Origin: Sneathiella sedimenti
Lineage (GTDB): Bacteria > Pseudomonadota > Alphaproteobacteria > Sneathiellales > Sneathiellaceae
DNA: 64,000 nt
NCBI RefSeq assembly: GCF_017313765.1
Contig: NZ_JAFLNC010000002.1
Span: 831,606-895,605, forward strand
Reading direction: 5' to 3'
Shown: piece by piece, positions 27,133 to 35,601 of the stretch
How positions within the stretch are numbered: position 1 is the first letter of the stretch
Layout of the letters: each line of letters begins with the position of its first letter
Position numbers and translations under genes: made by a program
Notes under the pieces: generated by a model
The model's input: only the letters and a program-made list of their open reading frames with translations
Database searches by the model: none
Told to the model about the DNA's origin: nothing

Positions 27133-27948
27133 ATGGATTTAAAAGAAATAATGGATGAGATCGTCCTTATTATTACGCAATATGGCCTCGACGTGATTGG
27201 CGCGTTAGTCATCCTGATTATCGGCTACATCATATCGAAGCGCGTGCCATCCGTCCTGGAAAATTTGATGCACAAGCGCGGTATCGATCCAACGGTTAGC
27301 GGTTTTCTGGGTAGCCTGACACGGTTCGTTATCCTTGCCATCACCTTGCTCTTGGTCCTCGCGCAGTTTGGGGTGCAGACAGCCAGCCTGATTGCGGTTC
27401 TTGGTGCAGCCGGCCTTGCCATCGGCCTGGCGCTTCAGGGCACGCTCAGCAATGTGGCGGGCGGCGTGATGCTGCTAATTTTCCGGCCAATGAAGGTGGG
27501 TCAGTACGTAGAAGTCGGCGGCCATGGTGGCACGGTCAAGAATGTCAGCCTGTTCACGACGGAGCTGGCGACGCCGGATAACATCCAGGTGATCATCCCG
27601 AACGGGTCGGTCTGGGGCAATGCCATCCGCAACTTCAGCTTTCATCCCACGCGGCGGATGGATCTGGTCATGGGGATTGCCTATGAGGACGATATCGACA
27701 AGGCCCGCGACATCATGCTCCGGCTGATCGAGGCGGATGAGCGGTCCCATAAGGAGCCGGCACCGCTGATCGAGATTGCGGAACTGGCCGACAGCTCGGT
27801 TAATTTCACCGTGCGTGTCTGGTGCGACAACGGGAACTACTTCCCACTGAAATTCGCGCTGACCAAGGCGATCAAGCAGGCGTTTGACAAGGAAGGGATT
27901 TCAATTCCGTATCCGCAACGCGATATCCACCTGATCAAGGAAGACTGA
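27133..27948 (+). CDS. mscS: Small-conductance mechanosensitive channel (MscS family)
   Basis: 271 residues from the ATG at 27133, which follows AAAGGGG; a GTG at 27115 is less likely. Three N-terminal hydrophobic helices are present, the third being the glycine/alanine-rich pore helix ASLIAVLGAAGLAIGLALQG (near 92-112). The beta domain GGVMLLIFRPMKVGQYVEVGG and the NGSVWGNAIRNFS segment follow. At this length it is a simple MscS without extra domains. It opens on membrane tension to release solutes after osmotic downshock. A strong terminator follows. Confidence 0.94.
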   Translation: MDLKEIMDEIVLIITQYGLDVIGALVILIIGYIISKRVPSVLENLMHKRGIDPTVSGFLGSLTRFVILAITLLLVLAQFGVQTASLIAVLGAAGLAIGLALQGTLSNVAGGVMLLIFRPMKVGQYVEVGGHGGTVKNVSLFTTELATPDNIQVIIPNGSVWGNAIRNFSFHPTRRMDLVMGIAYEDDIDKARDIMLRLIEADERSHKEPAPLIEIAELADSSVNFTVRVWCDNGNYFPLKFALTKAIKQAFDKEGISIPYPQRDIHLIKED

Positions 27949-27954
27949 TAAAGC

Positions 27955-27987
27955 AAGCCGCTCCGATCCGTCGGGGCGGCTTTTTTT
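27955..27987 (+). terminator. Rho-independent terminator after mscS
   Basis: AAGCCGCTCCGA (27955-27966) pairs with TCGGGGCGGCTT (27971-27982) with one G-U pair and a TCCG tetraloop, followed by a T-run. It faces the convergent channel gene that ends at 27986. Confidence 0.9.
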
Positions 27988-28426
27988 AACCCTGATAATG
28001 ATCCATGCCGTGTTTCTTCCAGAAGAAGGCACGGGCATTGACAAGGAAGGCCGTACTCCAGCCGAACAGGATAATGCCGCTTACCGCCTGGAGGGAGGAA
28101 GTCAGGTTCCAATTATCGCTGAGCACCACATCACCATAGCCGAGCGTCGTATAGGTCACGGTGGAAAAATAGATGGCCTCGTTCAGCCCGTTGAGTTCCC
28201 CGCTCAAGTAATAAAAGAACCCCCAGAGCCAGGCCTCGATCGTATGCGCCGCAAACAGACCCATGACCACGATAATCATGATGACGATATGGCCATATAC
28301 CGGCATCCGGCGGTCCCATTTCGGGCCGATATGTTTCAGGCGACGGAGCAACAGCTCCAGACAGACCGCATGATTGACCACACATAGGACTATCAGGACC
28401 GTCCCGACAATGAGTTGGATGAACAT
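27986..28426 (-). CDS. Small potassium-channel-like protein (ion channel pore domain)
   Basis: 146 residues with hydrophobic helices at about 3-25, 46-68 and 112-135. Between the last two lies the pore loop with selectivity filter TTLGYGD (residues 93-99), preceded by AIYFSTVTY. This is the minimal two-helix K+-channel pore (Pfam ion_trans_2 type) with one extra N-terminal helix. No RCK or cyclic-nucleotide domain is present, so gating is unknown. It neighbours mscS, but they are convergent and not co-transcribed. Confidence 0.82.
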   Translation of the reverse strand: MFIQLIVGTVLIVLCVVNHAVCLELLLRRLKHIGPKWDRRMPVYGHIVIMIIVVMGLFAAHTIEAWLWGFFYYLSGELNGLNEAIYFSTVTYTTLGYGDVVLSDNWNLTSSLQAVSGIILFGWSTAFLVNARAFFWKKHGMDHYQG

Positions 28427-28459
28427 AGAGTTTACTCCTGTGGCAATAGAAAGGGCGGT

Positions 28460-30043
28460 TTATCCCGCCGCCTTGATTAAATCCGCCGCCTTCTCGCCGA
28501 TCATGATCGTCGGGGCGTTGGTATTGCCGCCAATGACGGACGGCATAATGGAGGCGTCGGCAATGCGCAACCCGGCAATACCATGAACCCGTAGTTCCGG
28601 ATCGACAACCGCCATGGGATCGGTGCCCATCTTGCAACTGCCAACGGGATGATACACGGTATCGGCGCGGCTGCGGATGGCATCCTCAATGGCCGCGTCG
28701 GATGTCATGTCGACAGCATAGAGCGGCTTGCCGCGATAGGGGTCAAAGGCCGGCGCATCAAAAATTCTCTGCGTCATTTTCACACCCTTGACCAGCGTGT
28801 CGACATCTTCCTGCTGGCTCAGGAAATTCGGGTCGATCCGCGGGGGATCAAGCGGATTACTGCTGTTGAGCCCAACATGACCGCGGCTTTTCGGCCGGAG
28901 GACGCAGACATGGCAGCTAAAGCCATGGCCCAGATGGGTTTTGCGCGCATGATCATCAAGCGGTCCTATGACGAAATGCAGCTGGATATCCGGTCGCGTC
29001 AGAGCCGGATCAGTTTTCAGGAAGCCCCCGCGCTCCGCAAGCGGGGAGGAAATGATGCCTGTCCGTTTTTTCCGCCATTCGAATATCCCCTTGATTAAAT
29101 CAGCCCCTCCGCCAAGGGAGATACCCATTGTTTCTCGCGATGAGGACTTATGCGCCACCACATAGTCGATATGGTCTTGGAGGTTCTGCCCGACGCCCGG
29201 AAGCTCATGCACTGTCTCTATCCCGTGCATGTTAAGCTCCTTCGCAGGCCCGATCCCGGAGAGGAGCAACAATTGCGGCGACGCAAAGGCGCCACCTGCG
29301 AGGATGATTTCTTTCCCCGCCCTGATCTCCGCCGTCTTGCCGTCCTTGATATAGGCAATCCCGACGGCCTTTTTCCCCTCCATCAGGATTCTACCCGCAT
29401 GGGCATGTGTAATGATATGAAGATTGGGTCGGTTGAGATTGGGCGTCAGATACGCTTTTGCCGCGCTCCAACGCTCACCGTTTTTCTGCGTCACCTGATA
29501 CGTGCCAAGCCCCTCCTGCGTGGCGCCGTTGAAATCCTTGCTCATTGGCATCTGGACCTGCATCGCTGCATCCAGGAAGACATCGCTGATTGGCATGTGT
29601 GCACGCATCTTCGCGACATTGAGCGGACCCTCGGTGCCATGATACGCATCGGCGCCACCCTCGTTATTCTCCGACTTCTTGAAATAGGGGAGCACGTCTT
29701 TATACGACCAGCCCTTATTGCCCAAGGCTGCCCAGTCGTCGTAGTCTGCGGGGTGTCCGCGTACATAGAGCATGGCATTGATCGAGCTGGAGCCGCCCAA
29801 CGTCTTGCCGCGTGGCTGATATCCTTTGCGCCCCTTGAGCCCCGGTTGCGGCACCGTCTCATACGCCCAGTTGTTAATCTTGCGCGGCAGCATCACCGCA
29901 ATGCCGATCGGGGCGTGGATCAGGATGCTGTTATCCGGTCCTCCCGCCTCCAGCAGGCAGACCTGCGTTTTCAGATCCTCCGACAGGCGGCTTGCCACAA
30001 CAGCCCCGCCCGATCCGCCGCCAACCACGATATAGTCGTACAT
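28460..30043 (-). CDS. GMC family FAD-dependent oxidoreductase (choline/alcohol dehydrogenase-like)
   Basis: 527 residues from the ATG at 30043, which has GGGAGGAAAAC in front; the frame to 30097 is rejected. The FAD motif is DYIVVGGGSGGAVVASRLSE at the N-terminus. GGSSSINAMLYVRGHPADYD is the GMC signature 1 and SGIGPAKELNMHGIETVHEL signature 2. The catalytic histidine is probably in TVYHPVGSCKMG, and the end NTNAPTIMIGEKAADLI is typical. It oxidises a primary alcohol to an aldehyde. Resemblance to BetA is general; a second, closer BetA lies at 37957, so this one probably uses another alcohol. It is followed by the K+-channel gene on the same strand. Confidence 0.88.
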   Translation of the reverse strand: MYDYIVVGGGSGGAVVASRLSEDLKTQVCLLEAGGPDNSILIHAPIGIAVMLPRKINNWAYETVPQPGLKGRKGYQPRGKTLGGSSSINAMLYVRGHPADYDDWAALGNKGWSYKDVLPYFKKSENNEGGADAYHGTEGPLNVAKMRAHMPISDVFLDAAMQVQMPMSKDFNGATQEGLGTYQVTQKNGERWSAAKAYLTPNLNRPNLHIITHAHAGRILMEGKKAVGIAYIKDGKTAEIRAGKEIILAGGAFASPQLLLLSGIGPAKELNMHGIETVHELPGVGQNLQDHIDYVVAHKSSSRETMGISLGGGADLIKGIFEWRKKRTGIISSPLAERGGFLKTDPALTRPDIQLHFVIGPLDDHARKTHLGHGFSCHVCVLRPKSRGHVGLNSSNPLDPPRIDPNFLSQQEDVDTLVKGVKMTQRIFDAPAFDPYRGKPLYAVDMTSDAAIEDAIRSRADTVYHPVGSCKMGTDPMAVVDPELRVHGIAGLRIADASIMPSVIGGNTNAPTIMIGEKAADLIKAAG

Positions 30044-30093
30044 GTTTTCCTCCCAGGTGTCCTTAAACCGCCGACCGGCGCGGGCGGTGCGCT

Positions 30094-30918
30094 TCATTCC
30101 TCGGGGAGGTTGCGAAGCTCCGCGATGACGCTTCTGGCGAATTCGTTGATCCTGAGTTCCGGGAAGTCGGCCGTTGTATCGATCAGGGCGTTGACGTCCT
30201 TCTCCAGGATGCCGATGGTATTGACGAGGGAATAGCCTTCTGTCGCCCAGGAGATTTTATCTAGATTATCGCCGAACCAGGTCGCACCGGAACTGCTGCT
30301 GGCAACTTCGAGCAGGCGGTCGCGCGGAAACTCGAGCGCGTCGGCGGCTTTCAGTATTTCCCGCACGGCGACAACGGAACTCGCTGCCAGCATATTGTTG
30401 AGCACCTTGCACAACATTCCTTGTCCCAGCGGGCCGAGATGATTGATCTCGCTGCCCATGGCGGTGAAGGCGGGCATTATCTCCGCAATGTCGTCCGCGT
30501 CCCCGCCCAGCATGAAGGTGAGGGTGCCTTCTTCCGCGCTGAAGGGGGCGCCCGACATCGGGGCGTCAATCAGCCGCGTTTCGGAAGGCAGGCTCTTGCG
30601 CAAAATCGAGATAATCTTTGGGGACAATGTGGAACTGACGACAAGAATATGCGGGTGCGCATCCCCGGTAAAGAGGCCCTTGTTTCCGAAACAAAGCTCC
30701 TCGGTCTGACTCCAGTCGCGCACAACCGAGATAACCACCGGGCATCGCGCTGCGAGGGCGGCGGCATCTTCCAGCATGCGCGGTGAGAAGTCTCCGAAAG
30801 CCGTTTTCGGACGCACGTCATAGCCATAGACGTCGAATCCTGATCGTTGAAGGCTTTTGGCCATCGGCAGGCCCATCGCCCCGCAACCCGCAACGCCGAT
30901 TGTCGGCAGTGTTACCAT
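30094..30918 (-). CDS. NAD(P)-dependent oxidoreductase, 3-hydroxyisobutyrate dehydrogenase family
   Basis: About 274 residues from the ATG at 30918 (GAGGGA in front). An N-terminal Rossmann motif GVAGCGAMGLPMAKSL is followed by SSTLSPKI and DAPMSGAPFSAEEGTLTFMLGG, the conserved substrate-binding segment DAPVSGG of beta-hydroxyacid dehydrogenases. The catalytic lysine is expected in LCKVLNNMLAASSV near 170. It oxidises a 3-hydroxy acid or reduces a semialdehyde such as tartronate semialdehyde. It lies 50 bp upstream of the GMC oxidoreductase gene on the same strand, suggesting sequential oxidation steps. Confidence 0.85.
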   Translation of the reverse strand: MVTLPTIGVAGCGAMGLPMAKSLQRSGFDVYGYDVRPKTAFGDFSPRMLEDAAALAARCPVVISVVRDWSQTEELCFGNKGLFTGDAHPHILVVSSTLSPKIISILRKSLPSETRLIDAPMSGAPFSAEEGTLTFMLGGDADDIAEIMPAFTAMGSEINHLGPLGQGMLCKVLNNMLAASSVVAVREILKAADALEFPRDRLLEVASSSSGATWFGDNLDKISWATEGYSLVNTIGILEKDVNALIDTTADFPELRINEFARSVIAELRNLPEE

Positions 30919-31111
30919 TCCACTTCCCTCAACATTTTTTAAAACTATACCCGCATCCGAAGGGAGCGTCATTACTTTCTAATATATAAGCTTGTGAAAT
31001 ATCTTCCTGATTGGACCCTTCAAATCATACTAATTGGCCCTTTTTTCCTAACCAGTTCAAGATCATGATACACTCAACTAATACCGTGATTTTTGCGATG
31101 AGGATGAAACC

Positions 31112-33139
31112 ATGTCTCTTGAACTCGCCAGTGTGTGCCCGCTCGACTGCCCTGATACCTGTAGCTTCACCGTGACGGTGGAGGAAGGCAAGGTCGCGAA
31201 AGTGCGCGGCTCCAAGGCCAATCCGCTGACCAATGGCGTCGTCTGCAACAAGGTCGCGCGCTATTATCCGGAGTTCGTGCATGGCAAGAACCGCCTGACC
31301 TACCCGATGAAGCGGGTCGGCCCGAAAGGCGGGGAGGCGTTTGAGAGGATTTCGTGGGAAGAGGCAATCGACACGATCTATGAGCGCTTCACCGCCATCA
31401 TTGAGGAGCATGGCCCGCAGGCGATCATTCCGTATAACTACGCCGGACCGCACGGCATGTTGGCAATGGGGTCAATGGACCTTCGCTTCTTCTATCGTCT
31501 GGGGGCGTCAATCCTGTTCCGGCGCGCCATGTGCGGCGGCGTCAAGTCGGAGGCGTTCAAGGGCACCTTCGGCCTTGCCGGTGCCATGCAGCCCGAGCAA
31601 TGCGCCAAATCAAAGTTGATTGTCGTCTGGGGAAATAACGTAACCTACTGCAACCTGCATCTGGCACCGATCATCAAGAAGGCAAAGGCAGAGGGCGCGA
31701 AGCTCGTCGTGATCGATCCCAAACGGATCAAGATCGCGGAGCAGGCGGATATGTATCTTCCCGTTCGGCCGGGGATGGATCTGATCCTCGCCTGGGCCAT
31801 CGCGGTGGAACTTGAACGCATTGGCGGATTTGATCAGGCCTTTATCGACCAGCATGTCGAGGGTGCCGAGGAATTCATGACCGAGGCTCGCAAATACAGC
31901 ATTGAGCAATCGGCGGAACTTTGCGGCGTGTCTGAAGAGGATATCCGCGCCTTTGCCAGGCTCTATAAGGAGACAGCCCCCGCCGCGATATCCGTCGGCA
32001 ACGGGATCGAGCGGAACCGCAATGGCGGCAACGGCATCCGGGCAATTTTCGCGCTGCCGGCGCTTGCCGGAAAATTTGGCGTGGCCGGTGGCGGTATCGT
32101 CGGTGGGGCGGGCAACCTCTTTCCGAAGACGATTGATAAACTGCAGCGGCCTGACCTGATCCCCGAAGGCACCCGCACCCTCAATATCATTGATATCGGG
32201 CGGCACCTGGTGGAGGAGGATCTCGATATCCCGCTGAAAGGCGTGTTTATCTACAACCACAATCCGGTGGTCGTTTCCCCGGACCAGAATTTGACGAAGA
32301 AGGGCCTCTCGCGGGAGGATATCTTTACTGTTGGTTGCGATGTCGCTATGACCGACAGCATGAAATATTGCGACATCATCCTGCCGGCGGCGACCCATTT
32401 CGAGCATGATGATATCTTCTGCGCCTATGGCCAGCCCTATCTGCAACGGGCGGAACCGGTGATTGCTCCGGTCGGGGAATCGCTCCCCAATACGGAGATT
32501 TTCCGCCGTCTAGCCGCCCGCTTCGGCTTCAACGAGGGGATATTCAAAGCGACGGACAAGGAACTTATCGATGATGCCATCGACAACAACGATCCACGCC
32601 TGAAAGGCTATCGCCCAAGCGAAATCCCGGTCGGCACCGCTCTCTCCATGGAGCGGAACGGGGAAGACACGATCCTGTTCAAGAACGCCAAGCCGGCAAC
32701 CCCAAGCGGCAAGATCGAGCTGAAATCGGGTTATCTCCGCGACACCTTCGGGGAAGAGATTCCGACCTATCACCCGGTTGAGGATAGTTTTCCGCTCTCC
32801 CTCGTCACGCCGTCATCGAATAAGATGATAACCTCGACCTTTGGCGGGGTGAAGGCAAATGACGATGTGCCGGAACTGGAAATACATCCGGAGGATGCCG
32901 CAGCGCGCGGGCTGAAAGATGGTATGCAGGTCAAGGTTTTCAACAATCTGGGCGAGGTTTACCTGCCGCTGAAAATCAGTGACAATGTCCGCCCCGGTGT
33001 GCTCTATTCTCCCAAAGGATCCTGGTTCAAGACAACGACGAATAACCAGACGGTTTCGGCGCTTGCCCCGACATTCAAGGCGGACCTCTCCGAAGGTGCC
33101 TGCTTTAATGACTGCCGGGTTGAGGTTGTAGCCGCCTGA
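31112..33139 (+). CDS. Molybdopterin-dependent oxidoreductase (DMSO reductase superfamily, substrate unknown)
   Basis: 675 residues. An N-terminal [4Fe-4S] motif CPLDCPDTC (Cys9, Cys13, Cys17) is closed by NGVVCNKVARY (Cys45). GGVKSEAFKGTFG, WGNNVTYCNLHLAP and IDPKRIKIAEQADMYLPVRPG belong to the molybdopterin-binding core. The C-terminal molydop_binding domain runs from about 560 (SNKMITSTFGG, LEIHPEDAAARGLKDGMQVK). There is no export signal, and no ferredoxin or membrane subunit is adjacent, so it is a single-subunit cytoplasmic enzyme of unassigned substrate. It is followed within 20 bp by the GFA-family gene. Confidence 0.85.
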   Translation: MSLELASVCPLDCPDTCSFTVTVEEGKVAKVRGSKANPLTNGVVCNKVARYYPEFVHGKNRLTYPMKRVGPKGGEAFERISWEEAIDTIYERFTAIIEEHGPQAIIPYNYAGPHGMLAMGSMDLRFFYRLGASILFRRAMCGGVKSEAFKGTFGLAGAMQPEQCAKSKLIVVWGNNVTYCNLHLAPIIKKAKAEGAKLVVIDPKRIKIAEQADMYLPVRPGMDLILAWAIAVELERIGGFDQAFIDQHVEGAEEFMTEARKYSIEQSAELCGVSEEDIRAFARLYKETAPAAISVGNGIERNRNGGNGIRAIFALPALAGKFGVAGGGIVGGAGNLFPKTIDKLQRPDLIPEGTRTLNIIDIGRHLVEEDLDIPLKGVFIYNHNPVVVSPDQNLTKKGLSREDIFTVGCDVAMTDSMKYCDIILPAATHFEHDDIFCAYGQPYLQRAEPVIAPVGESLPNTEIFRRLAARFGFNEGIFKATDKELIDDAIDNNDPRLKGYRPSEIPVGTALSMERNGEDTILFKNAKPATPSGKIELKSGYLRDTFGEEIPTYHPVEDSFPLSLVTPSSNKMITSTFGGVKANDDVPELEIHPEDAAARGLKDGMQVKVFNNLGEVYLPLKISDNVRPGVLYSPKGSWFKTTTNNQTVSALAPTFKADLSEGACFNDCRVEVVAA

Positions 33140-33156
33140 CTTCATTGGGAGGAAAC

Positions 33157-33597
33157 ATGAGTGACAAGAGTGAAAAGAACCTTCGGGCAAAGGGGGGCTG
33201 CCTCTGCGGCGGTATACGGTTCGAGATTTATCAGCCGCTTCGCCCCGTTGTCGTCTGCCATTGCAAGCAGTGCCGACAGACCGCAGGCTATATGAACGGG
33301 TTTACTGTCTGTCTGCCGGAGAATCTCGTCTTCACCAGGGAGGAAACGCTGACCTGGTATGAGAGCTCGGAAGAGGCGAAGCGAGGGTTCTGCAACAAAT
33401 GCGGCTCCAGCATATTCTGGACCTATAAGTCAGGCGGCAATATGGGAATTGCCCCGGGGTCTCTCGATGAACCCACGGGCCTTAAAACTGCGATGCATAT
33501 CTTCACCGAGTTTGCTGGCGATTATTACGAGATTACCGACGGACTGCCCGAACGTCCGGGACAGCGCCATGATGACGATATTCTGGAAGCCAATTGA
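33157..33597 (+). CDS. GFA family (glutathione-dependent formaldehyde-activating-like) zinc protein
   Basis: About 146 residues from the ATG at 33157 (GGGAGGA in front). The zinc-binding cysteines are arranged as in CENP-V/GFA domains: GGCLCGGIRFE, VVCHCKQCRQTAGY and FCNKCGSSIFW. The family was named for glutathione-hydroxymethyl formation, but most members have no proven activity. It is probably co-transcribed with the molybdoenzyme. Confidence 0.87.
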   Translation: MSDKSEKNLRAKGGCLCGGIRFEIYQPLRPVVVCHCKQCRQTAGYMNGFTVCLPENLVFTREETLTWYESSEEAKRGFCNKCGSSIFWTYKSGGNMGIAPGSLDEPTGLKTAMHIFTEFAGDYYEITDGLPERPGQRHDDDILEAN

Positions 33598-33661
33598 AAT
33601 ACCGCTGGCCATTTGATCCCGACTTCCGTTAAAAAACAGGCTGTTTTGCCGGAGGGGACAG

Positions 33662-34936
33662 ATGGATCAGGATAATCGAGCATTTTTGGCCAGCCTTTTT
33701 GACGCGGCGGTCAGCGCCGCGGATCCGCGCGAGACCCTTGTCCGGCATCTGCCTCCCGTGCCGAAGGGCCGCGCGGTCGTTATCGGGGCGGGCAAGGCCG
33801 CGGCCTCCATGGCGAAAGCGGTGGAGGAGAATTGGCAGGGCCCGCTTGAGGGCCTCGTCATCACCCGCTATGAGCATGGCCTGCCGCTTGAAAAAATAAA
33901 GGTGGTGGAGGCGGGGCATCCGGTCCCCGATGCGGAAGGGGCCAAGGCCGCAGATGATATCCTTGAGCTACTTGAGGGTTTGACAGAAGATGATCTCGTG
34001 CTCTGCCTGATTTCCGGCGGCGGATCATCACTCCTTGCGAAGCCAGGAGAAGGCATCACGCTGGACGAAAAGAAAGCCGTGACCAAGGCGCTGCTGGCCT
34101 CCGGGGCGAATATTACCGAGATGAACACCCTGCGTAAGCATCTCTCCGCCATCAAGGGCGGGCGGCTTGCCGTTGCGGCCTATCCGGCCAAAGTCGTTAC
34201 CCTGATGATTTCCGATGTGCCGGGCGATGATCCGGCGGTGATCGCCTCTGGTCCGACTGTGCCGGATGCAACGACCTCAGCCGATGCGCGTGGCGTGCTT
34301 GAAAAATACAATATCGACATTCCGCCCTCCATCGACGCCTATCTCAACAGCCCGGCGTCGGAAACACCGGCACCAGATCATCCGGCATTTGCAAAGGCGC
34401 AATCGATCATGATTGCCACGCCGCAGGAGTCGTTGCAGGCCGCCGCCGCCCTTGCCGCGTCAAAAGGCATCACGCCGGTCATTCTTGGCGACAGTATCGA
34501 GGGGGAGGCGCGGGATGTTGCCGCCGTTATGGCCGCCATCGTTCGCCAAGTGAAGTTTCATGACCAGCCGTCCGCAAAGCCTTGCGTCCTAATTTCCGGC
34601 GGGGAGACCACAGTCACGGTCAAGAGTGAAAGCGGGGACACCGGGCGCGGCGGTCGCAACTGCGAGTTTCTGCTCGCCCTGGCGCATCATCTGAATGGCC
34701 TCGATGGTGTCTATGTTCTGGCCTGCGATACGGATGGCATTGACGGCACCGAGGATAATGCCGGTGCGATTATCACGCCGGATACTCTAGAACGAGCTAG
34801 TAAAGCGGGCCTCAGTGCGAAAAACTATCTCGCCCGGCATGACAGCTACAGCCTGTTCGACGGGCTGGGAGACCTTATCAAGACGGGGCCGACAAGGACT
34901 AATGTGAATGACTTTCGGGCGATCCTGATCTTGTAG
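33662..34936 (+). CDS. Glycerate 2-kinase (DUF4147/MOFRL family)
   Basis: 424 residues. It has the N-terminal DUF4147 domain (GRAVVIGAGKAAASMAKAVEENW near 35, LISGGGSSLLAKPGEGI near 118, LRKHLSAIKGGRLA) and the C-terminal MOFRL domain (CVLISGGETTVTV, GGRNCEFLLALA, ACDTDGIDGTEDNAGA). It phosphorylates D-glycerate to 2-phosphoglycerate, which could take up glycerate from hydroxypyruvate or tartronate semialdehyde routes. It ends exactly against the convergent XRE gene. Confidence 0.9.
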   Translation: MDQDNRAFLASLFDAAVSAADPRETLVRHLPPVPKGRAVVIGAGKAAASMAKAVEENWQGPLEGLVITRYEHGLPLEKIKVVEAGHPVPDAEGAKAADDILELLEGLTEDDLVLCLISGGGSSLLAKPGEGITLDEKKAVTKALLASGANITEMNTLRKHLSAIKGGRLAVAAYPAKVVTLMISDVPGDDPAVIASGPTVPDATTSADARGVLEKYNIDIPPSIDAYLNSPASETPAPDHPAFAKAQSIMIATPQESLQAAAALAASKGITPVILGDSIEGEARDVAAVMAAIVRQVKFHDQPSAKPCVLISGGETTVTVKSESGDTGRGGRNCEFLLALAHHLNGLDGVYVLACDTDGIDGTEDNAGAIITPDTLERASKAGLSAKNYLARHDSYSLFDGLGDLIKTGPTRTNVNDFRAILIL

Positions 34937-35512
34937 CTAAATCTGCTTGCCCATCAGCACGACGAGGAGCGCGCGCGCCTCTTCCGCGCCGGTGTTGGCA
35001 ATCTCATGCGGTTGATCGGCGGCATAACGTGCTGTCTCGCCGGCATAGACCCGTTCCGTCTCAATACCTGCCTGAACAGTGAGTTCTCCGCTGAAGACTG
35101 TCAGATGCTCTGTTGTCCGCGCGGTATGGGCGCTAGACGTCATCATGCCGCCCGGCTTGATCGTGACATCATACCATTCCATATCGTTAACAAGGCTGGC
35201 CGGCCCCAGCACCTTCAGGCTGTAGTGGCCCTTCGCGTCATTGAGGACGGGGATGGACGCGCCGCTGATAACCGTCAGGCTGTGGGTCGGGTCATCGCCG
35301 CGCACAATATCGTCAATGGTGACGCCCAATGCCTCGGCGAGCCGCCAGACAGTCGCCAGGGTCGGGTTGGTCTCATTGCGCTCGATCTGGGAAAGCATGG
35401 ACTTCGACACACCGCAGACCGCCGCCAGCTGATCGAGGGTGAGATGTTTCTCTTTGCGCAGGCGATTGACAGTGGCGCCCACGGCAGGGGGATTATTTAT
35501 TGTTTCTGACAT
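34937..35512 (-). CDS. XRE-family regulator with C-terminal cupin
   Basis: 191 residues. The N-terminal HTH_3 domain (VNRLRKEKHLTLDQLAAVCG, VSKSMLSQIERNETNPTLAT) and LAEALGVTIDDIV linker are followed by a small beta-barrel cupin (about 115-185; EHLTVFSGELTVQAG, GETARYAADQPHEIAN). Such regulators sense small molecules in amino-acid and amine catabolism. It is divergent from tdh-kbl, with an 89-bp gap holding a strong dyad, so it probably controls that operon and itself. Confidence 0.88.
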   Translation of the reverse strand: MSETINNPPAVGATVNRLRKEKHLTLDQLAAVCGVSKSMLSQIERNETNPTLATVWRLAEALGVTIDDIVRGDDPTHSLTVISGASIPVLNDAKGHYSLKVLGPASLVNDMEWYDVTIKPGGMMTSSAHTARTTEHLTVFSGELTVQAGIETERVYAGETARYAADQPHEIANTGAEEARALLVVLMGKQI

Positions 35513-35532
35513 TTTTCCGATTGACAGGAATT

Positions 35533-35571
35533 AAATCCGATATATTTTACTAAATACAGTATAACGGATTT
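35533..35571. promoter_or_regulatory. Dyad operator between XRE-cupin gene and tdh
   Basis: AAATCCGATATA (35533-35544) and TATAACGGATTT (35560-35571) are reverse complements in 11 of 12 positions, separated by 15 bases. A TTGACA at 35521-35526 suggests the operator overlaps the tdh promoter. The divergent XRE-cupin protein is the likely ligand-responsive binder. Confidence 0.6.
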
Positions 35572-35601
35572 TTATCCAATTGCTAGAAAAATAGGTGTCC
35601 C

